Positions 55,209-64,000 of a DNA stretch of 64,000 bases are shown here, piece by piece. Origin of the DNA: Planctopirus ephydatiae (lineage in GTDB: Bacteria; Planctomycetota; Planctomycetia; Planctomycetales; Planctomycetaceae); the NCBI RefSeq assembly GCF_007752345.1, contig NZ_CP036299.1:4498001-4562000 (forward strand), in the 5' to 3' direction. The notes beneath the pieces are model-generated. The model saw only the letters and a program-made list of their open reading frames with translations, ran no database searches and was not told where the DNA came from. The translations under genes and the position numbers were made by a program. Within the stretch, counting starts at the first letter, position 1. Every line of letters starts with the position of its first letter.

Positions 55209-55574
55209 ATGCCGAAGACCTCTATTTTTGATGATCTCGTTCCATACTTAAATAAAAAGTATGATACAACGCTGTACTTCAGGCGAGGGGGTACTCTATG
55301 TAAAGGAGATTACGTCAAGATTGTATCTAAAAACGGAAATCATCAGTGGACAGGCCGCGTTAAAAAGGCTGGGGATAAGGCTTACCTACTAAAACTTGTG
55401 TTGGAATATAAGCGGATTCAAATTGCTGATATTGCAGCTCAGAATGTAAATGTTCCTTTGGAAGAAGACGAGGGCACTCCGGTCACCATCACTATCACGG
55501 ATGACGACAATCAGCCGGTGTACCCACCCGAGGACATTGAGGTTCCGGTGGAACCGGATGCTCCACTTACCTAA
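55209..55574 (+). CDS. AT-rich orphan gene, 121 residues
   Basis: 121 codons with AAAGGG upstream. The coding sequence is markedly more AT-rich than its neighbours and uses many A/T-ending codons (AAA, AAT, GAT, TTA), unlike the rest of the window. The protein starts MPKTSIFDDLVPYLNKKYDT, has a small basic beta-rich part (GGTLCKGDYVKIVSKNGNHQWTGRVKKAGDKAYLLKLVLEYKRIQI), perhaps SH3-like, and an acidic Pro-rich end. No family recognised. Composition suggests recent acquisition. It is convergent with the large kinase gene. Confidence 0.6.
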   Translation: MPKTSIFDDLVPYLNKKYDTTLYFRRGGTLCKGDYVKIVSKNGNHQWTGRVKKAGDKAYLLKLVLEYKRIQIADIAAQNVNVPLEEDEGTPVTITITDDDNQPVYPPEDIEVPVEPDAPLT

Positions 55575-55759
55575 GAGTATATTGAACCCAACCTGGAGAA
55601 TTACTAGCAGGATCTAGTTACAAATGGCTTCCGAATAGTGATTGTTAACGACGAACAGAGTCCGCTTCAACGGCTCAGATCTGTTAACTCCTATGGATAC
55701 GTCGCTGGTATATAGATCCACTCAAGTATTTTTGGGCGTCGCTAGAAGAGAAACTCTGA

Positions 55760-58657
55760 TTACATTGACGTGTCGGGCATCTCCCACTCCTCCAGACGCT
55801 GCTTGAGCGTCTGGAGGAGTTTTGGTTTTCGTAGGTTCTCCGGTTCGACGGTGATGAATTCATTGAGAACGTTGATTGACTCCTTGAGGGCGGCGGTCGC
55901 CTCCTGCGGTTGTCCGTTGGCACGCAGTGTCTCGGCTTTCTCTTCCAAGGTTCTCTGGAGACCGTCGAGATTGCTGCCATTGGCTTCGCTAGTCTTCAAG
56001 GGGCGGAGAATCGCCTCGGAATTTTCGAAGGCCACAAACGCGGGGGGGAATTCGGATCTCACCCGGTGCACCTTGCCGCGAGTCCGCCAGGCGCCGGCCA
56101 GAATGACCCGGAAGCTGATGCTTAACGGATTGTTTTTGCATCTTTCTTCGTAGAGAGCGATTGCCTCATCGATCTGCTGTGACTCCTCCTCGGAGACGGT
56201 GCCCCCTTTGGCTGCGCCATCGGCGTTCCAATGCAGGAGCCGGGCATAGGCGTACATGACGTTGGGGTCTCGTTGGTCGAGTGTCACCCACTGACGCGTC
56301 TTGGCGATTCCCGTGGTAAATACGACCCGGGCCTCTTCATGCCGTTTCAAGTCATCTAAGGCGAGTCCCTGTGCACTCATCGCCAGTGCCGCGTATGCCC
56401 GATCGACAAACGTCCCTTTGGGTGTCTCGCAATAGCTGAGGTATTCCTCCACGCAACGGCGGGCGATGGCTTCCGCCGCCGCGATGTCGCCACGGTCATT
56501 CTCCAGACTGATGCGACCATAGTCGGTGTGGGCTGCGATCTTTCGATAAGAGGAATTCTCCGGATCTGCCTCTCGCAGGGGAGCCAACGTTTCGATGGCT
56601 TTATCGAACGCCGTGGTGGCTGCTTGAAGTTTTCCCAGTGCGGTGAGGATTGTCCCGTGGTCGCGATAGGTTTCCGCCAGGAGCATGCGGGCCTTTTTCG
56701 GCTCCGGCGCAAGGGGAATGTATTTCAATTGCGCATCAATCGAAAATTGCATTCGCTGGTCGGCTAGTGGTCGCTGTGATACACGGGCCAGCTGATTGGC
56801 CGAATAGCGGGCCGACTTCGGCAACATTTCCGCGATCCGGAAATCGTCGGGATTGTCTTCGGCCAGGGTCTTGTGGGCTGCGAACGACTTCTCCATCAAG
56901 CGTGTGCGAAAATTGTCGGCTTCAGGAATGTTCGCCAGCCCATTCTCTGCTTCCAGAAGCAGTCTGACTGAAAGTTCAGTCAGCAGTGAAAGGTTTTTAT
57001 CCAGCCGGTCGCGCTGTTTCGAGATCTCGTTGTTCTTGGTGGTGAGGATGGTGTTCTGGCGGGTGACGAGGACTCCGATGATGAGCATGGCGACCAGGGT
57101 GGCCGCCAGGACGCTGGCGGTGGTGGTGGCCAGGGTTTGATGGCGGCGGATCCAGCGGAAGGCGCGTTGCCTCAGGGGTTCGCGGTAGACGGCGACGGGT
57201 TCGTCGTTGAGGAAAAGTTCGAGGTCCTCTGCCAGTTCCAGTGCAGATTGATAGCGGTTCGCCTGCACGGGGGACATGGCCTTGAGACAGATCGCCTCCA
57301 ATGCCGGGGGGGCTTGCGGAGCGAGATCGCGGGGAGGAGCATAGCGGCATTTGCGGACGGCTTCGACCAGTTCGTTCCTGGCGATCCGTTCATAGGGGGC
57401 CTGGCCAGTGAGAATCGAGTAGAGCGTTGCCCCCAGGCAGAAAACATCCGACGTCGGCCCGAGGGCATCGATTTCACCTCTGGCCTGTTCGGGACTCATG
57501 AAGGCCAGGGTGCCGATGACGCTGCCATCCTGGGTGGCCGACGAGCCTTCGCCGGAAAGGGGGGTGACAGTGGGTTCCTCGGCCTGTTCTTGGTTTCCCT
57601 TCTTGCCGATCGTCTTGGCGATGCCCCAATCGACGACGAGCGTTTCGCCGTACTTGCCGAGCATGATGTTGCCGGGCTTCAAATCGCGGTGGAGGACACC
57701 CCGGCTGTGCGAGTATTCGATCGCGTTGCAGACATCGATGAGCCGGCGGAGGAGTTTGTTGAGGGTCAGCCGCCGCTCATCGAGGGAGAGGGCATGCGAA
57801 TTGGCATTGTGCAGGCGGTCGATGGCCTCCTTGAGGCTGTCGCCGCGAATGAAGCGCATGACGTAGAAGGGGGAACCGGCTTCGGTAGCGCCGAGGCTGT
57901 AGACGGGGACGATGCCGGGATGTTCAAGGCAGCCAGTGACTTTGCCCTCAAGGAGAAACCTCGCCCGGCTGTTGGGGTCACCTCGAAAACGAGGCTGCAG
58001 TTCTTTCAAGGCGACCTCGCGTTGAAACTCGCAATCTTCCGCCAACGAGACCTGTCCCAGCCCTCCCTTAGCATGCAGTTTCAGGATACGGAAGCGGGGT
58101 TTGCCCGACTTGACGGGCTTGCTCGCCGCTTCGCCACTCTGTGGTACGCCACTCCTGGATTCGCCCGCCTCAAGCTCGCGTGCCGGCAATTCATCCGGTT
58201 GTTGGTTATCAAGTGGCGATTCGATGAGGATAGTGGGGAGCTTGGCCCAAGGCATCCCGGCGGTGGCATCGGACGACGGAACTGGTGACGAAGCCTCCCG
58301 TGAAGGAGTTCCGGGAGTGGCCATGCGGGTCTTGACGAGCTGGCTGATCGAAGCCTGGAGATCGGGATCGACCAGATCCTTGACCGACTCGACCATGTCG
58401 TCGACGGAACTGAGCGAAGCAAGACTCTGGGCCGCGGATCCACCATAAAGTTCGATGTACTTGGAGACGATCGATTTAATGAAGTCGCAAGTCTCGGCCG
58501 AGATGGACTGCTGCCGGAGGAGCAGGTCTTCAAGCGGCAGCTCTTTTTCAAAAACCCAGGCCTGCATACCTGCGATCAATTGGGTGGGCGTGATGCAGTT
58601 GAGCTGGAGCGCCATGACACCGGCGATAAGATTGCGATCGGTCAGTCTGGATTCCAT
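55760..58657 (-). CDS. Membrane-anchored Ser/Thr protein kinase with TPR-like region
   Basis: 965 codons from the ATG at 58657; a TTG at 58675 is in frame. Numbering here is from that TTG. An N-terminal helical region (7-115) and Pro/Ser-rich linker precede the kinase domain at 195-490: glycine loop AKGGLGQV (202-208), ATP-site Lys224 in VALKEL, catalytic HRDLKPGN (329-336), DWG in place of DFG (349-351), and the MSPEQA motif. One membrane helix (about 517-537) follows, then a coiled-coil-like stretch and a TPR-like helical region (600-960). This is a common planctomycete kinase architecture, with the C-terminal part probably outside the inner membrane sensing a ligand or partner. Confidence 0.93.
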   Translation of the reverse strand: MESRLTDRNLIAGVMALQLNCITPTQLIAGMQAWVFEKELPLEDLLLRQQSISAETCDFIKSIVSKYIELYGGSAAQSLASLSSVDDMVESVKDLVDPDLQASISQLVKTRMATPGTPSREASSPVPSSDATAGMPWAKLPTILIESPLDNQQPDELPARELEAGESRSGVPQSGEAASKPVKSGKPRFRILKLHAKGGLGQVSLAEDCEFQREVALKELQPRFRGDPNSRARFLLEGKVTGCLEHPGIVPVYSLGATEAGSPFYVMRFIRGDSLKEAIDRLHNANSHALSLDERRLTLNKLLRRLIDVCNAIEYSHSRGVLHRDLKPGNIMLGKYGETLVVDWGIAKTIGKKGNQEQAEEPTVTPLSGEGSSATQDGSVIGTLAFMSPEQARGEIDALGPTSDVFCLGATLYSILTGQAPYERIARNELVEAVRKCRYAPPRDLAPQAPPALEAICLKAMSPVQANRYQSALELAEDLELFLNDEPVAVYREPLRQRAFRWIRRHQTLATTTASVLAATLVAMLIIGVLVTRQNTILTTKNNEISKQRDRLDKNLSLLTELSVRLLLEAENGLANIPEADNFRTRLMEKSFAAHKTLAEDNPDDFRIAEMLPKSARYSANQLARVSQRPLADQRMQFSIDAQLKYIPLAPEPKKARMLLAETYRDHGTILTALGKLQAATTAFDKAIETLAPLREADPENSSYRKIAAHTDYGRISLENDRGDIAAAEAIARRCVEEYLSYCETPKGTFVDRAYAALAMSAQGLALDDLKRHEEARVVFTTGIAKTRQWVTLDQRDPNVMYAYARLLHWNADGAAKGGTVSEEESQQIDEAIALYEERCKNNPLSISFRVILAGAWRTRGKVHRVRSEFPPAFVAFENSEAILRPLKTSEANGSNLDGLQRTLEEKAETLRANGQPQEATAALKESINVLNEFITVEPENLRKPKLLQTLKQRLEEWEMPDTSM

Positions 58658-59134
58658 CGGCTCGTTTTCCCGCAATGATGATCCACTGCGCCCTGGTGTG
58701 GGCGTGATTCATAGCGAAGAATGTAAGCCAGTGTGTCTCCTCCAAGCCAAGGAAAAACGAGAAAGAGGTACTCGGAGGGTTCGAGAGGAAACCACCCTCA
58801 TCGGATGACCGTCGAGGTAGAGAGTTAGGAAACAGAATTGATCAGGAGAGTGTGTTGGTCGATCCTCGTTGTGTTCGGTGGAGGAAAAAGGCCTCACACG
58901 ATTCGCAACATGGAATGACGCGTCATTTCTAATTGAAATGCATTCAAGCTTGTTGTCCAAATACGAAAAGAGGCACCCAAAAGAATCGGGTGCCTCTTGA
59001 AGTTGGCTGCGGCATGGGCATTTGGATGTTGTGGACTTTCCGTTCCGTCGTGGCAAGTCATACATTGAACAGCGTAGAGGCGTAGGGGCCTATGATCGCG
59101 TTCAAGAACCTGCCATGACAGAATGAACTTCCAA
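58658..59134. other. Spacer with a terminator
   Basis: About 480 bases between two minus-strand genes. It holds the terminator at 58968-58998 and should hold the kinase promoter below it. No gene seen. Confidence 0.4.
58961..58998 (-). terminator. Terminator of the HTH/receiver gene
   Basis: Perfect 11-base arms AAGAGGCACCC (58968-58978) and GGGTGCCTCTT (58988-58998) around a nine-base loop; on the minus strand the stem is followed by TTCGTATT. It lies 137 bases after the stop of the gene at 59135-59707. Confidence 0.8.
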
Positions 59135-59707
59135 CTAGGCCAGTTGCTTTTTGCGGCCTACCAGGGTTCGAATTCGTTCTGCAAGCAGCGCGGCATCGAA
59201 TGGCTTACGGAATGTTTCGCTGAAGAGTGAGCGGTCGATACCACTCGCTGTGTCTTCATCGGTCAGCAATGCCACCAGAACTGCATCGGCATATTCGCCG
59301 TTTTTACGCAGATTCTGGGCAATCAGCATTGCTTCATGCCGTCCCATACTGAAATCGATGACTATCGCATCTGGATGCAGCGATTCTGCCTGAATGCCTG
59401 CTTCGAACCCGCTGGCTGCTGCTTCGATTTTGAAGTCTTCGATTGGCATCAGTTCAGTCAGGTTGTGGCGGACCTGGGAATCGAGACCCACGAGGAGCAG
59501 TTTGCCCATCGCTTCGTCTTCGAGTTCACCCAGAGGCATGCCGTGCTCCTTGAGGAAGCGGATTAAATGCTCCCTGGGAATGCGGCGATCCTGCGATCCG
59601 GGAATGCGGTAGCCGCGCAGACGCCCTGAATCAAACCATTTGGAGACGGTTCGAGGGGCAACTTTGCAGATCTTGGCGACCTGGCCAGTCGTAAAGATCG
59701 TTCTCAT
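59135..59707 (-). CDS. Helix-turn-helix plus receiver-like regulatory protein
   Basis: 190 codons from the ATG at 59707. Residues 1-58 are an excisionase/MerR-type winged helix (FTTGQVAKICKVAPRTVSKWFDSGRLRGYRIPGSQDRRIPREHLIRFLKEHGM). Residues 72-185 have a receiver fold: LLLVGLDSQVRHNL, the expected phospho-acceptor Asp in DAIVIDFSMG, LVALLTDED and the conserved Lys in FRKPFD. The first acidic pair is reduced (GLD), so phosphorylation is uncertain. Such HTH-receiver proteins recur in planctomycetes and deltaproteobacteria. It lies just upstream of the TPR kinase on the same strand, but a terminator separates them. Confidence 0.85.
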   Translation of the reverse strand: MRTIFTTGQVAKICKVAPRTVSKWFDSGRLRGYRIPGSQDRRIPREHLIRFLKEHGMPLGELEDEAMGKLLLVGLDSQVRHNLTELMPIEDFKIEAAASGFEAGIQAESLHPDAIVIDFSMGRHEAMLIAQNLRKNGEYADAVLVALLTDEDTASGIDRSLFSETFRKPFDAALLAERIRTLVGRKKQLA

Positions 59708-60274
59708 CGCGGGCACTCCAATCACCTATTATTGTTCACACACAGAAGGGTGTCGCGACCCTCCGGATCTTGACCCTCGCACGACGAATGTGGCTTTCAT
59801 GGCCGCAACCAAAATTGCTGTCAGAGAAAATCTCTGTCAGCTTTCCGCCTCTTGAGAAACTGTGCTGAGACTCCCGAAGAAGGCTCATCCAATCTCTCAA
59901 ATGTCGAACGCTGGAAAATCGAATCCGACCCGATCCTTAGTTTCGAATTCGAGTGAGGGGCGGGACGTAACCAAACTGGCAGAGCGTCCCTGCTCTGTGC
60001 ATGAATCAAATTGCCCGCTTGTATCCTGCCCCCCTGGCAGTCGGTTTACCGGCGTTTCCGCCACAACACGATTTCCCGTCCGAAGGCGTTTGTCGTGTCG
60101 TTCCGATGCAAACCGTCTGCGTGTTCTTTTCGGCTTTCCTGGCACGATGACTTCAATTCTCTTGTCAAGACTGTCTTTGACTCTTGACGAAGGCGCTGGT
60201 TGCCGAGTTTTCGCGCATTTTCAGGCGGTACTGCTTGCGTGAAATACGCCATTTATCATCACAGTTCAGGGCTC

Positions 60275-60342
60275 AAGGAATTCTCAGCAAGGAGGCTTGA
60301 GTGACAGAATTCCTTCAGTCGTGAAGCATCAGGACTGAAGGA
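60275..60342 (+). promoter_or_regulatory. Overlapping, mutually exclusive hairpins
   Basis: Arms AAGGAATTCT (60275-60284) and AGAATTCCTT (60306-60315) pair perfectly; so do TCCTTCAGTC (60311-60320) and GACTGAAGGA (60333-60342). Bases 60311-60315 belong to both stems, so only one hairpin can form at a time, as in attenuators. There is no strong T-run after the second stem. Confidence 0.4.
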
Positions 60343-60686
60343 TTTAAAACGAGTGGGAAAGGGCTAAAGTTTTCCTGCTGAAGCGCACTCGTCAGTCCTC
60401 TGAAGCCGGAAATTGACGATCTAATCAGTCATGTTGAACTTCATTGGAAGTCATGCCGCAGGTCTTGGTGGAATTGGTGCTGAGACGCAAATGGCGCGGC
60501 CTCTTGTCGTCGTGCCGTGACACGACCACGCTTAAGTGGTGCCGGGCCAAGTTGGCCGGGTGATCCGACACCCAAGTCTTGTCACCCGAGACCAGATGAA
60601 GAGGGGGCTTGCTCGGGATGTAAGCAGGGCATGAATCCGGTGACCACGAATGGAACGAAGAGTACGAAGGGGATTCGTTGTAAGTG

Positions 60687-60709
60687 GCATGCAGGAGCAT
60701 GCCCTACTG
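60687..60709 (+). repeat. Dispersed palindromic unit B, copy 2
   Basis: GCATGC, AGGAG, then CATGCCCTACTG: 21 of 23 positions match 3820-3842. Here both halves contain GCATGC, making the hairpin perfect. Confidence 0.45.
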
Positions 60710-60948
60710 AAGAGCTGGGACTCATCCTCTTGGAGAACTTCGCGGCTTCGCGTGAGGAAGAATTCGAAGTTCGATGGTTTCGCGCGAAGACTGCGAAGGT
60801 AACGAGTTGGTGCATTCCGCTGGTGCGGCATGGCAACCCGCGAGAAGAGAAAGACAGAAGACCCTCATCTTACCCTCTCTCCCACGAGGATGTGGGCGAG
60901 AGTTCAAGTGGCCTGATGGTATGGGAGACATCGTTTGAGTTGGATCAA

Positions 60949-62226
60949 TCATTCAGGGCTGGGTTTGGTGGAGTTTTCTTCGCGTTTGAGCCAGTCGAGG
61001 GGGAAGCGGGCGAAGGTTAATGTTTCGTAGGCGTGGCGGTCGCCGCATTCGTAGAGCAGGCCGATTTCGCCGTTGTCGAGAACTGTGAGGCAGGAGTAGG
61101 CACTGGGTCGGGAGTCGATGAGTCGGCCTTCTGACCACGATTTTCCCAGATCTTCACTGATGCGAACGGTCATGTTGGCCCGTTTTTGGGAAGACGCCGG
61201 GTTTGCAAAGAGGAGTGCTCCCGAGGGATGCCTCACGATGCTGGCCATACAGGTCGGATCGGGCAACTGGCTGTAAGGGGCTGACCATGTGCCATCGGCC
61301 AGCGAATTTTTGCCCGGCGTGAACCGTGACCAGAGTCTCTGGCCACGCTGGCTTTCATTCCGCATGGTGAAGAGGAGTGTGCCATCAGCGGCTTCTGCCA
61401 CCTGAGCTTCGGATGTGGCTGGTTGATTAGCGGCTGCCGGGGGCGTGAGGTGCCAGTTCTGGCCGTGATCGTTACTCCACAATAAACAGGCATGGACAAC
61501 GTTATCGGTTCCTTTGTATTGAGCCGCAAAAACGAGTGTCCCGTTATGTAATTGAATCCCAGCTCCCGGCCCTTGGAATAACAGCCGCCACGCGGACTGT
61601 TTGACTTGTGAAGTCATGGAGACGGGAGTTGACCAAGTGAGTCCATCGTCTTTGCTGGAGGCGATGACAAGCTGGCCGGTTTCTTCGGGAGAAAGTCCGG
61701 GGCCGGAACCATGCCAGGCTCGTTTTCCGAACGACCAGAGTGCGGTCACAAAGATTTCACCGGTCTCTCGATCGACGAGAATGGCCGGATCTCCGACACC
61801 ATTTCCTGCCGAGTTAGGGACAGTTTTGTCGTAATCCATGATGGTCTGGAGTGGCCCCCAGGTTTGGCCACCATCGGTGCTGCGGAGAAGTCCCACGTCG
61901 ATATCGCCCGGGAGATCGACGGCTGATTTATGGCGATTATCAAAGACGGCAAGGAGCGTGCCCTTGTTCGATGTGGCCAGTCCCGGAATTCGATAGGTGT
62001 GAATCCCGTCGTCTCCCTGTCGGCGAATGACGGTGCGGAAGAGGTTCTCGTCGCCTTTGAGAAGAGGAGCGGGATTTTCCTGCGAAGTGCAGAATTCGCA
62101 GGGAGTGGCGAAGGCGATGAGAGCGATTGTCCAGGCGATGCAGGGCGTGACAGTGATCGTGCCTACCCTGGAACTGCGCAAAGCCGCGAGGGAGGTTTTC
62201 AATGAGTTGTTCACAAGAGAGTTCAT
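60949..62226 (-). CDS. Exported sialidase (exo-alpha-sialidase type)
   Basis: 425 codons. An N-terminal hydrophobic region (about 22-45) acts as signal. The six-bladed propeller is marked by the RIP motif (YRIPGLA, about 78-84, Arg of the carboxylate-binding triad) and four Asp boxes: RSTDGGQTW, SSKDDGLTW, WSNDHGQNW and SEDLGKSW. LLYECGDRHAYETLTFARFPLDW near the end is typical of the last blade, with Tyr and Glu as the expected catalytic pair. It should release terminal sialic acids or related sugars from glycans outside the cell. It is divergent from the Tat-exported oxidoreductase. Confidence 0.9.
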   Translation of the reverse strand: MNSLVNNSLKTSLAALRSSRVGTITVTPCIAWTIALIAFATPCEFCTSQENPAPLLKGDENLFRTVIRRQGDDGIHTYRIPGLATSNKGTLLAVFDNRHKSAVDLPGDIDVGLLRSTDGGQTWGPLQTIMDYDKTVPNSAGNGVGDPAILVDRETGEIFVTALWSFGKRAWHGSGPGLSPEETGQLVIASSKDDGLTWSTPVSMTSQVKQSAWRLLFQGPGAGIQLHNGTLVFAAQYKGTDNVVHACLLWSNDHGQNWHLTPPAAANQPATSEAQVAEAADGTLLFTMRNESQRGQRLWSRFTPGKNSLADGTWSAPYSQLPDPTCMASIVRHPSGALLFANPASSQKRANMTVRISEDLGKSWSEGRLIDSRPSAYSCLTVLDNGEIGLLYECGDRHAYETLTFARFPLDWLKREENSTKPSPE

Positions 62227-62570
62227 GGAAGAGGCTTTCGAAGTCTGGGGGTTGCCAGCAAGCAGTGTGAGACCGGCAATCAGATCAGGAGTATGTCCGA
62301 TCTTTCGCCCGGTAACAAAAGTGAAAGCCTTCCAGTTCGGAGAGAAATGGAAAAAGCGGAGAGATCATGGTTGTCTTAAAAGTCAGGAAAATTTCGCAGG
62401 CGAAGTTTTACGCGCAGGAGGAAATTGATATATTCAGTGACCAACCGGTGAAATTTTGATCCGTTCCGGCTTCTGCTCACGGCCTTGAATTGGTTCTGCC
62501 CGCCGTTTGGATGTTTCGAGATAGACTCTCGATTTTGATCTCATTGACCTACCACTCCGAGGAAATCTCC
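62227..62570. other. Divergent spacer with a tight hairpin
   Basis: About 340 bases. A nearly perfect hairpin with arms AAAATTTCGC (62388-62397) and GCGAAGTTTT (62400-62409) has only a two-base loop. No gene before the ATG at 62571. Confidence 0.35.
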
Positions 62571-63914
62571 ATGCGACAGCCCAATCGACATTCCTCCGCT
62601 TCCAGCCGTCGAGAGTTTTTGAAGCAGACAGGTGCCCTGGGTGCCGCATTGTATGTGGGTAGCCAGAGTTTAAAGGCTCAGGAAACCGAGCGTTCGGCTA
62701 ACAACGAAATTCGCTTTGCCTGTATTGGCGTCGAAGGTAAGGGTTCGAGTGATCGCGATGACGCCGGGCGTCATGGCAAGATTGTCGCCTTGTGCGATGT
62801 CGATAGTGATCGCCTGGAAAAGGCCGCGGCCCGCTATCCTCAGGCCAAGAAGTACACCGACTTTCGCAAGATGTTCGACGAGATGTCGAAGGACATCGAT
62901 GCTGTAACAGTCAGTACTCCTGACCATACACATGCAGTTTCGGCAGCTCGTGCTTTGCGGGAAGGTAAGCACGTCTTCTGCCAGAAACCACTGACCTACA
63001 CCGTTCAGGAAGCTCGTCTGTTGCATGATCTGGCCAGCGAAAAGAAGCTGTGCACCCAGATGGGCAATCAGGGAACAGCTTCTGGCGGGTTGCGTGAAGC
63101 AGTGCAGATTATCCGCAAGGGTGATCTGGGCGCAGTGAAAGAAGTGCATATCTGGACGAATCGCCCCATCTGGCCACAAGGCTTAGGGCGTCCGACAGCT
63201 GTTGAAACTCCGCCTAAGACGCTCGACTGGGATCTGTGGCTCGGCCCTGCACCAGAACGTCCCTACAACTCGGCTTACGCTCCTTTCAAATGGCGCGGCT
63301 GGCTCGACTTCGGTACGGGTGCACTGGGCGATATGGCTTGCCATACGATGAATATGTCGGTGATGGCACTCGACCTGTTTGACCCTGTTTCGGTCGTGGC
63401 TGAATCTTCGGGGATTATCGAGAACGAGTCGTATCCCAAGAACTCGAAGATTACCTACAAGTTCAAGGCTAACGACAAGCGTGGGCCAGTGACGCTTTAC
63501 TGGTATGATGGTGGCAACCGCCCTGATCCTGCACTGATGCCTGGTGTCAAGCAGGGGGCGAGTGGTTCGCTGGTGATTGGCGAGAAAGGCCTGATCTTCT
63601 CGGATAACGATTACCACGGCACTTACACGCTGCTGCCGACCGAGCAGTGGAAGGACTACACGAAGCCCGAGTACAAGGTTTCGCCGGGCCACTTCAAGGA
63701 GTTCGCCGACGCCATTAAGGAAAACAAGCCTGAACTGGCAGTGTCGAACTTCGATTACGCCTGCCGCCTGACGGAAACGGTGCTGCTGGGCAACGTGGCT
63801 CTGCGTGCCGGTAAGGAAATTGAATGGGATGGCGTGAACATGAAGGTCACGAACCTTCCTGAAGCCAACAAGTTCCTGACTCGCGAATATCGCAAAGGTT
63901 GGGAATTGTTCTAG
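62571..63914 (+). CDS. Tat-exported Gfo/Idh/MocA-family oxidoreductase
   Basis: 447 codons from the ATG at 62571 with GAGGAAA upstream; a TTG-initiated frame to 62490 is rejected. The leader [20 protein letters not shown] is a Tat signal, so the enzyme is exported folded with its cofactor. The Rossmann motif is weak ([15 protein letters not shown]), and the EKP position reads [11 protein letters not shown], keeping the catalytic Lys. The C-terminal domain includes [20 protein letters not shown]. This is the common planctomycete secreted type, probably acting on sugars. A terminator follows at the window edge. Confidence 0.92.
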   Translation: MRQPNRHSSASSRREFLKQTGALGAALYVGSQSLKAQETERSANNEIRFACIGVEGKGSSDRDDAGRHGKIVALCDVDSDRLEKAAARYPQAKKYTDFRKMFDEMSKDIDAVTVSTPDHTHAVSAARALREGKHVFCQKPLTYTVQEARLLHDLASEKKLCTQMGNQGTASGGLREAVQIIRKGDLGAVKEVHIWTNRPIWPQGLGRPTAVETPPKTLDWDLWLGPAPERPYNSAYAPFKWRGWLDFGTGALGDMACHTMNMSVMALDLFDPVSVVAESSGIIENESYPKNSKITYKFKANDKRGPVTLYWYDGGNRPDPALMPGVKQGASGSLVIGEKGLIFSDNDYHGTYTLLPTEQWKDYTKPEYKVSPGHFKEFADAIKENKPELAVSNFDYACRLTETVLLGNVALRAGKEIEWDGVNMKVTNLPEANKFLTREYRKGWELF

Positions 63915-63965
63915 TTTGGCAAGAGCCTCGAGGGAGGCGATGATCTATCCCGCGAGTGGACTCTG

Positions 63966-63999
63966 GCCCCGGTATCTTTTCGAAGGTATCGGGGCTTTT
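63966..63999 (+). terminator. Terminator of the exported oxidoreductase gene
   Basis: Arms GCCCCGGTATC (63966-63976) and GGTATCGGGGC (63985-63995) pair over 11 positions with two G-T wobbles, followed by TTTT at the window edge, 52 bases after the stop codon. Confidence 0.75.
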
Positions 64000-64000
64000 C

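Larger units (their letters stand above)
59708..60948. other. Long gene-less stretch with competing hairpins and repeats
   Basis: About 1.2 kb without a convincing gene; the open frames present have arbitrary composition and no family signal. It contains two mutually exclusive inverted repeats (60275-60342), a second copy of palindromic unit B (60687-60709), and a pyrimidine-rich hairpin near 60868-60902 (CCCTCTCTCCCAC with GTGGGCGAGAG), a kind common in planctomycete spacers. Confidence 0.45.

Noticed and set aside
57137-58288. Long plus-strand open frame (383 codons) inside the kinase gene
   Set aside because: It is antisense to the kinase domain, whose motifs are intact on the minus strand. 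Long antisense frames are expected where codon third positions are G/C-rich.
59862-60242. Open frame of 126 codons
   Set aside because: No signal, domain or ribosome-binding site; Arg/Ser/Leu-rich in the way of random frames.
60517-61020. Open frame of 167 codons in the gene-less stretch
   Set aside because: Composition is arbitrary, it overlaps the 3' end of the sialidase gene, and it crosses a repeat unit.
1-64000. CRISPR array, transposase, integrase, prophage, tRNA or rRNA genes
   Set aside because: I found no regularly spaced repeat series, no DDE or recombinase motif, no phage structural genes and no tRNA-like T-loop or acceptor pairing.

Overview
The window looks like chromosomal DNA of a planctomycete (phylum Planctomycetota; a Planctopirus-like member of the Planctomycetaceae fits the gene content, but this is inference). 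Supporting evidence: two intact and one broken DUF1559 prepilin-like proteins, a giant PVC-type ThuA/dehydrogenase/HEAT/cytochrome c fusion, a DUF1570 peptidase, a Tat-exported Gfo/Idh/MocA oxidoreductase, a TPR-bearing Ser/Thr kinase with DWG in place of DFG, an isolated MraZ gene with no division or cell-wall cluster around it, and futalosine-pathway menaquinone genes. I see no tRNA, rRNA, transposase, integrase or CRISPR array.

Layout. 1-7.0 kb: partial membrane protein, nucleotidyltransferase-like protein, planctomycete hypothetical, secreted DUF1570 peptidase, MraZ, two-helix membrane protein, XylR-type regulator. 7.4-13.2 kb: divergent from xylR, a Gfo/Idh/MocA protein lacking the EKP lysine, then the ThuA/PVC/HEAT/cytochrome c protein; together a plausible sugar or polyol oxidation locus. 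13.6-17.6 kb: Mpo1-like protein, TolC-family lipoprotein, exported copper-storage protein with 24 cysteines, and a second exported Cys-rich protein. 17.7-24.8 kb: housekeeping (DUF2760, homoserine dehydrogenase, overlapping mqnA-mqnC, RidA, RluA-type pseudouridine synthase with an insertion, rhodanese remnant, MsrB). 24.9-28.3 kb: exported caspase-like protein with EF-hand and two Tudor/agenet-like repeats, DUF1559 protein, ECF sigma factor. 28.6-35.3 kb: serA, M48 peptidase, hisF, small membrane proteins, a prenyltransferase/squalene-oxidase-repeat protein, proC. 35.6-39.7 kb: two overlapping lipoprotein genes for polysaccharide export, then scpB.

40.4-49.5 kb is the most accessory-looking part: a small secreted protein, then a 757-bp near-perfect direct repeat (41354-42110 and 44737-45493) bracketing a membrane glycosyltransferase and a DUF1559 gene, followed by radical SAM, CobW-type GTPase and Tat/lipoprotein solute-binding protein genes, all on the minus strand. 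49.7-64 kb: ligA, acidic-tailed membrane protein, secreted metzincin with NPCBM-like tail, an AT-rich orphan gene, the TPR kinase, an HTH/receiver protein, a 1.2-kb gene-less stretch with competing hairpins, a sialidase and a second Gfo/Idh/MocA oxidoreductase.

Six copies of a short palindromic repeat (arms ATGCTTG/CAAGCAT plus flank GGCACAC) sit only between genes. One copy has paired compensatory changes in both arms, indicating a structured REP/MITE-like element. The best candidates for something new are the caspase/EF-hand/double-Tudor protein, the duplicated glycosyltransferase-DUF1559-radical SAM locus, the REP-like family and the mutually exclusive hairpins near 60.3 kb.
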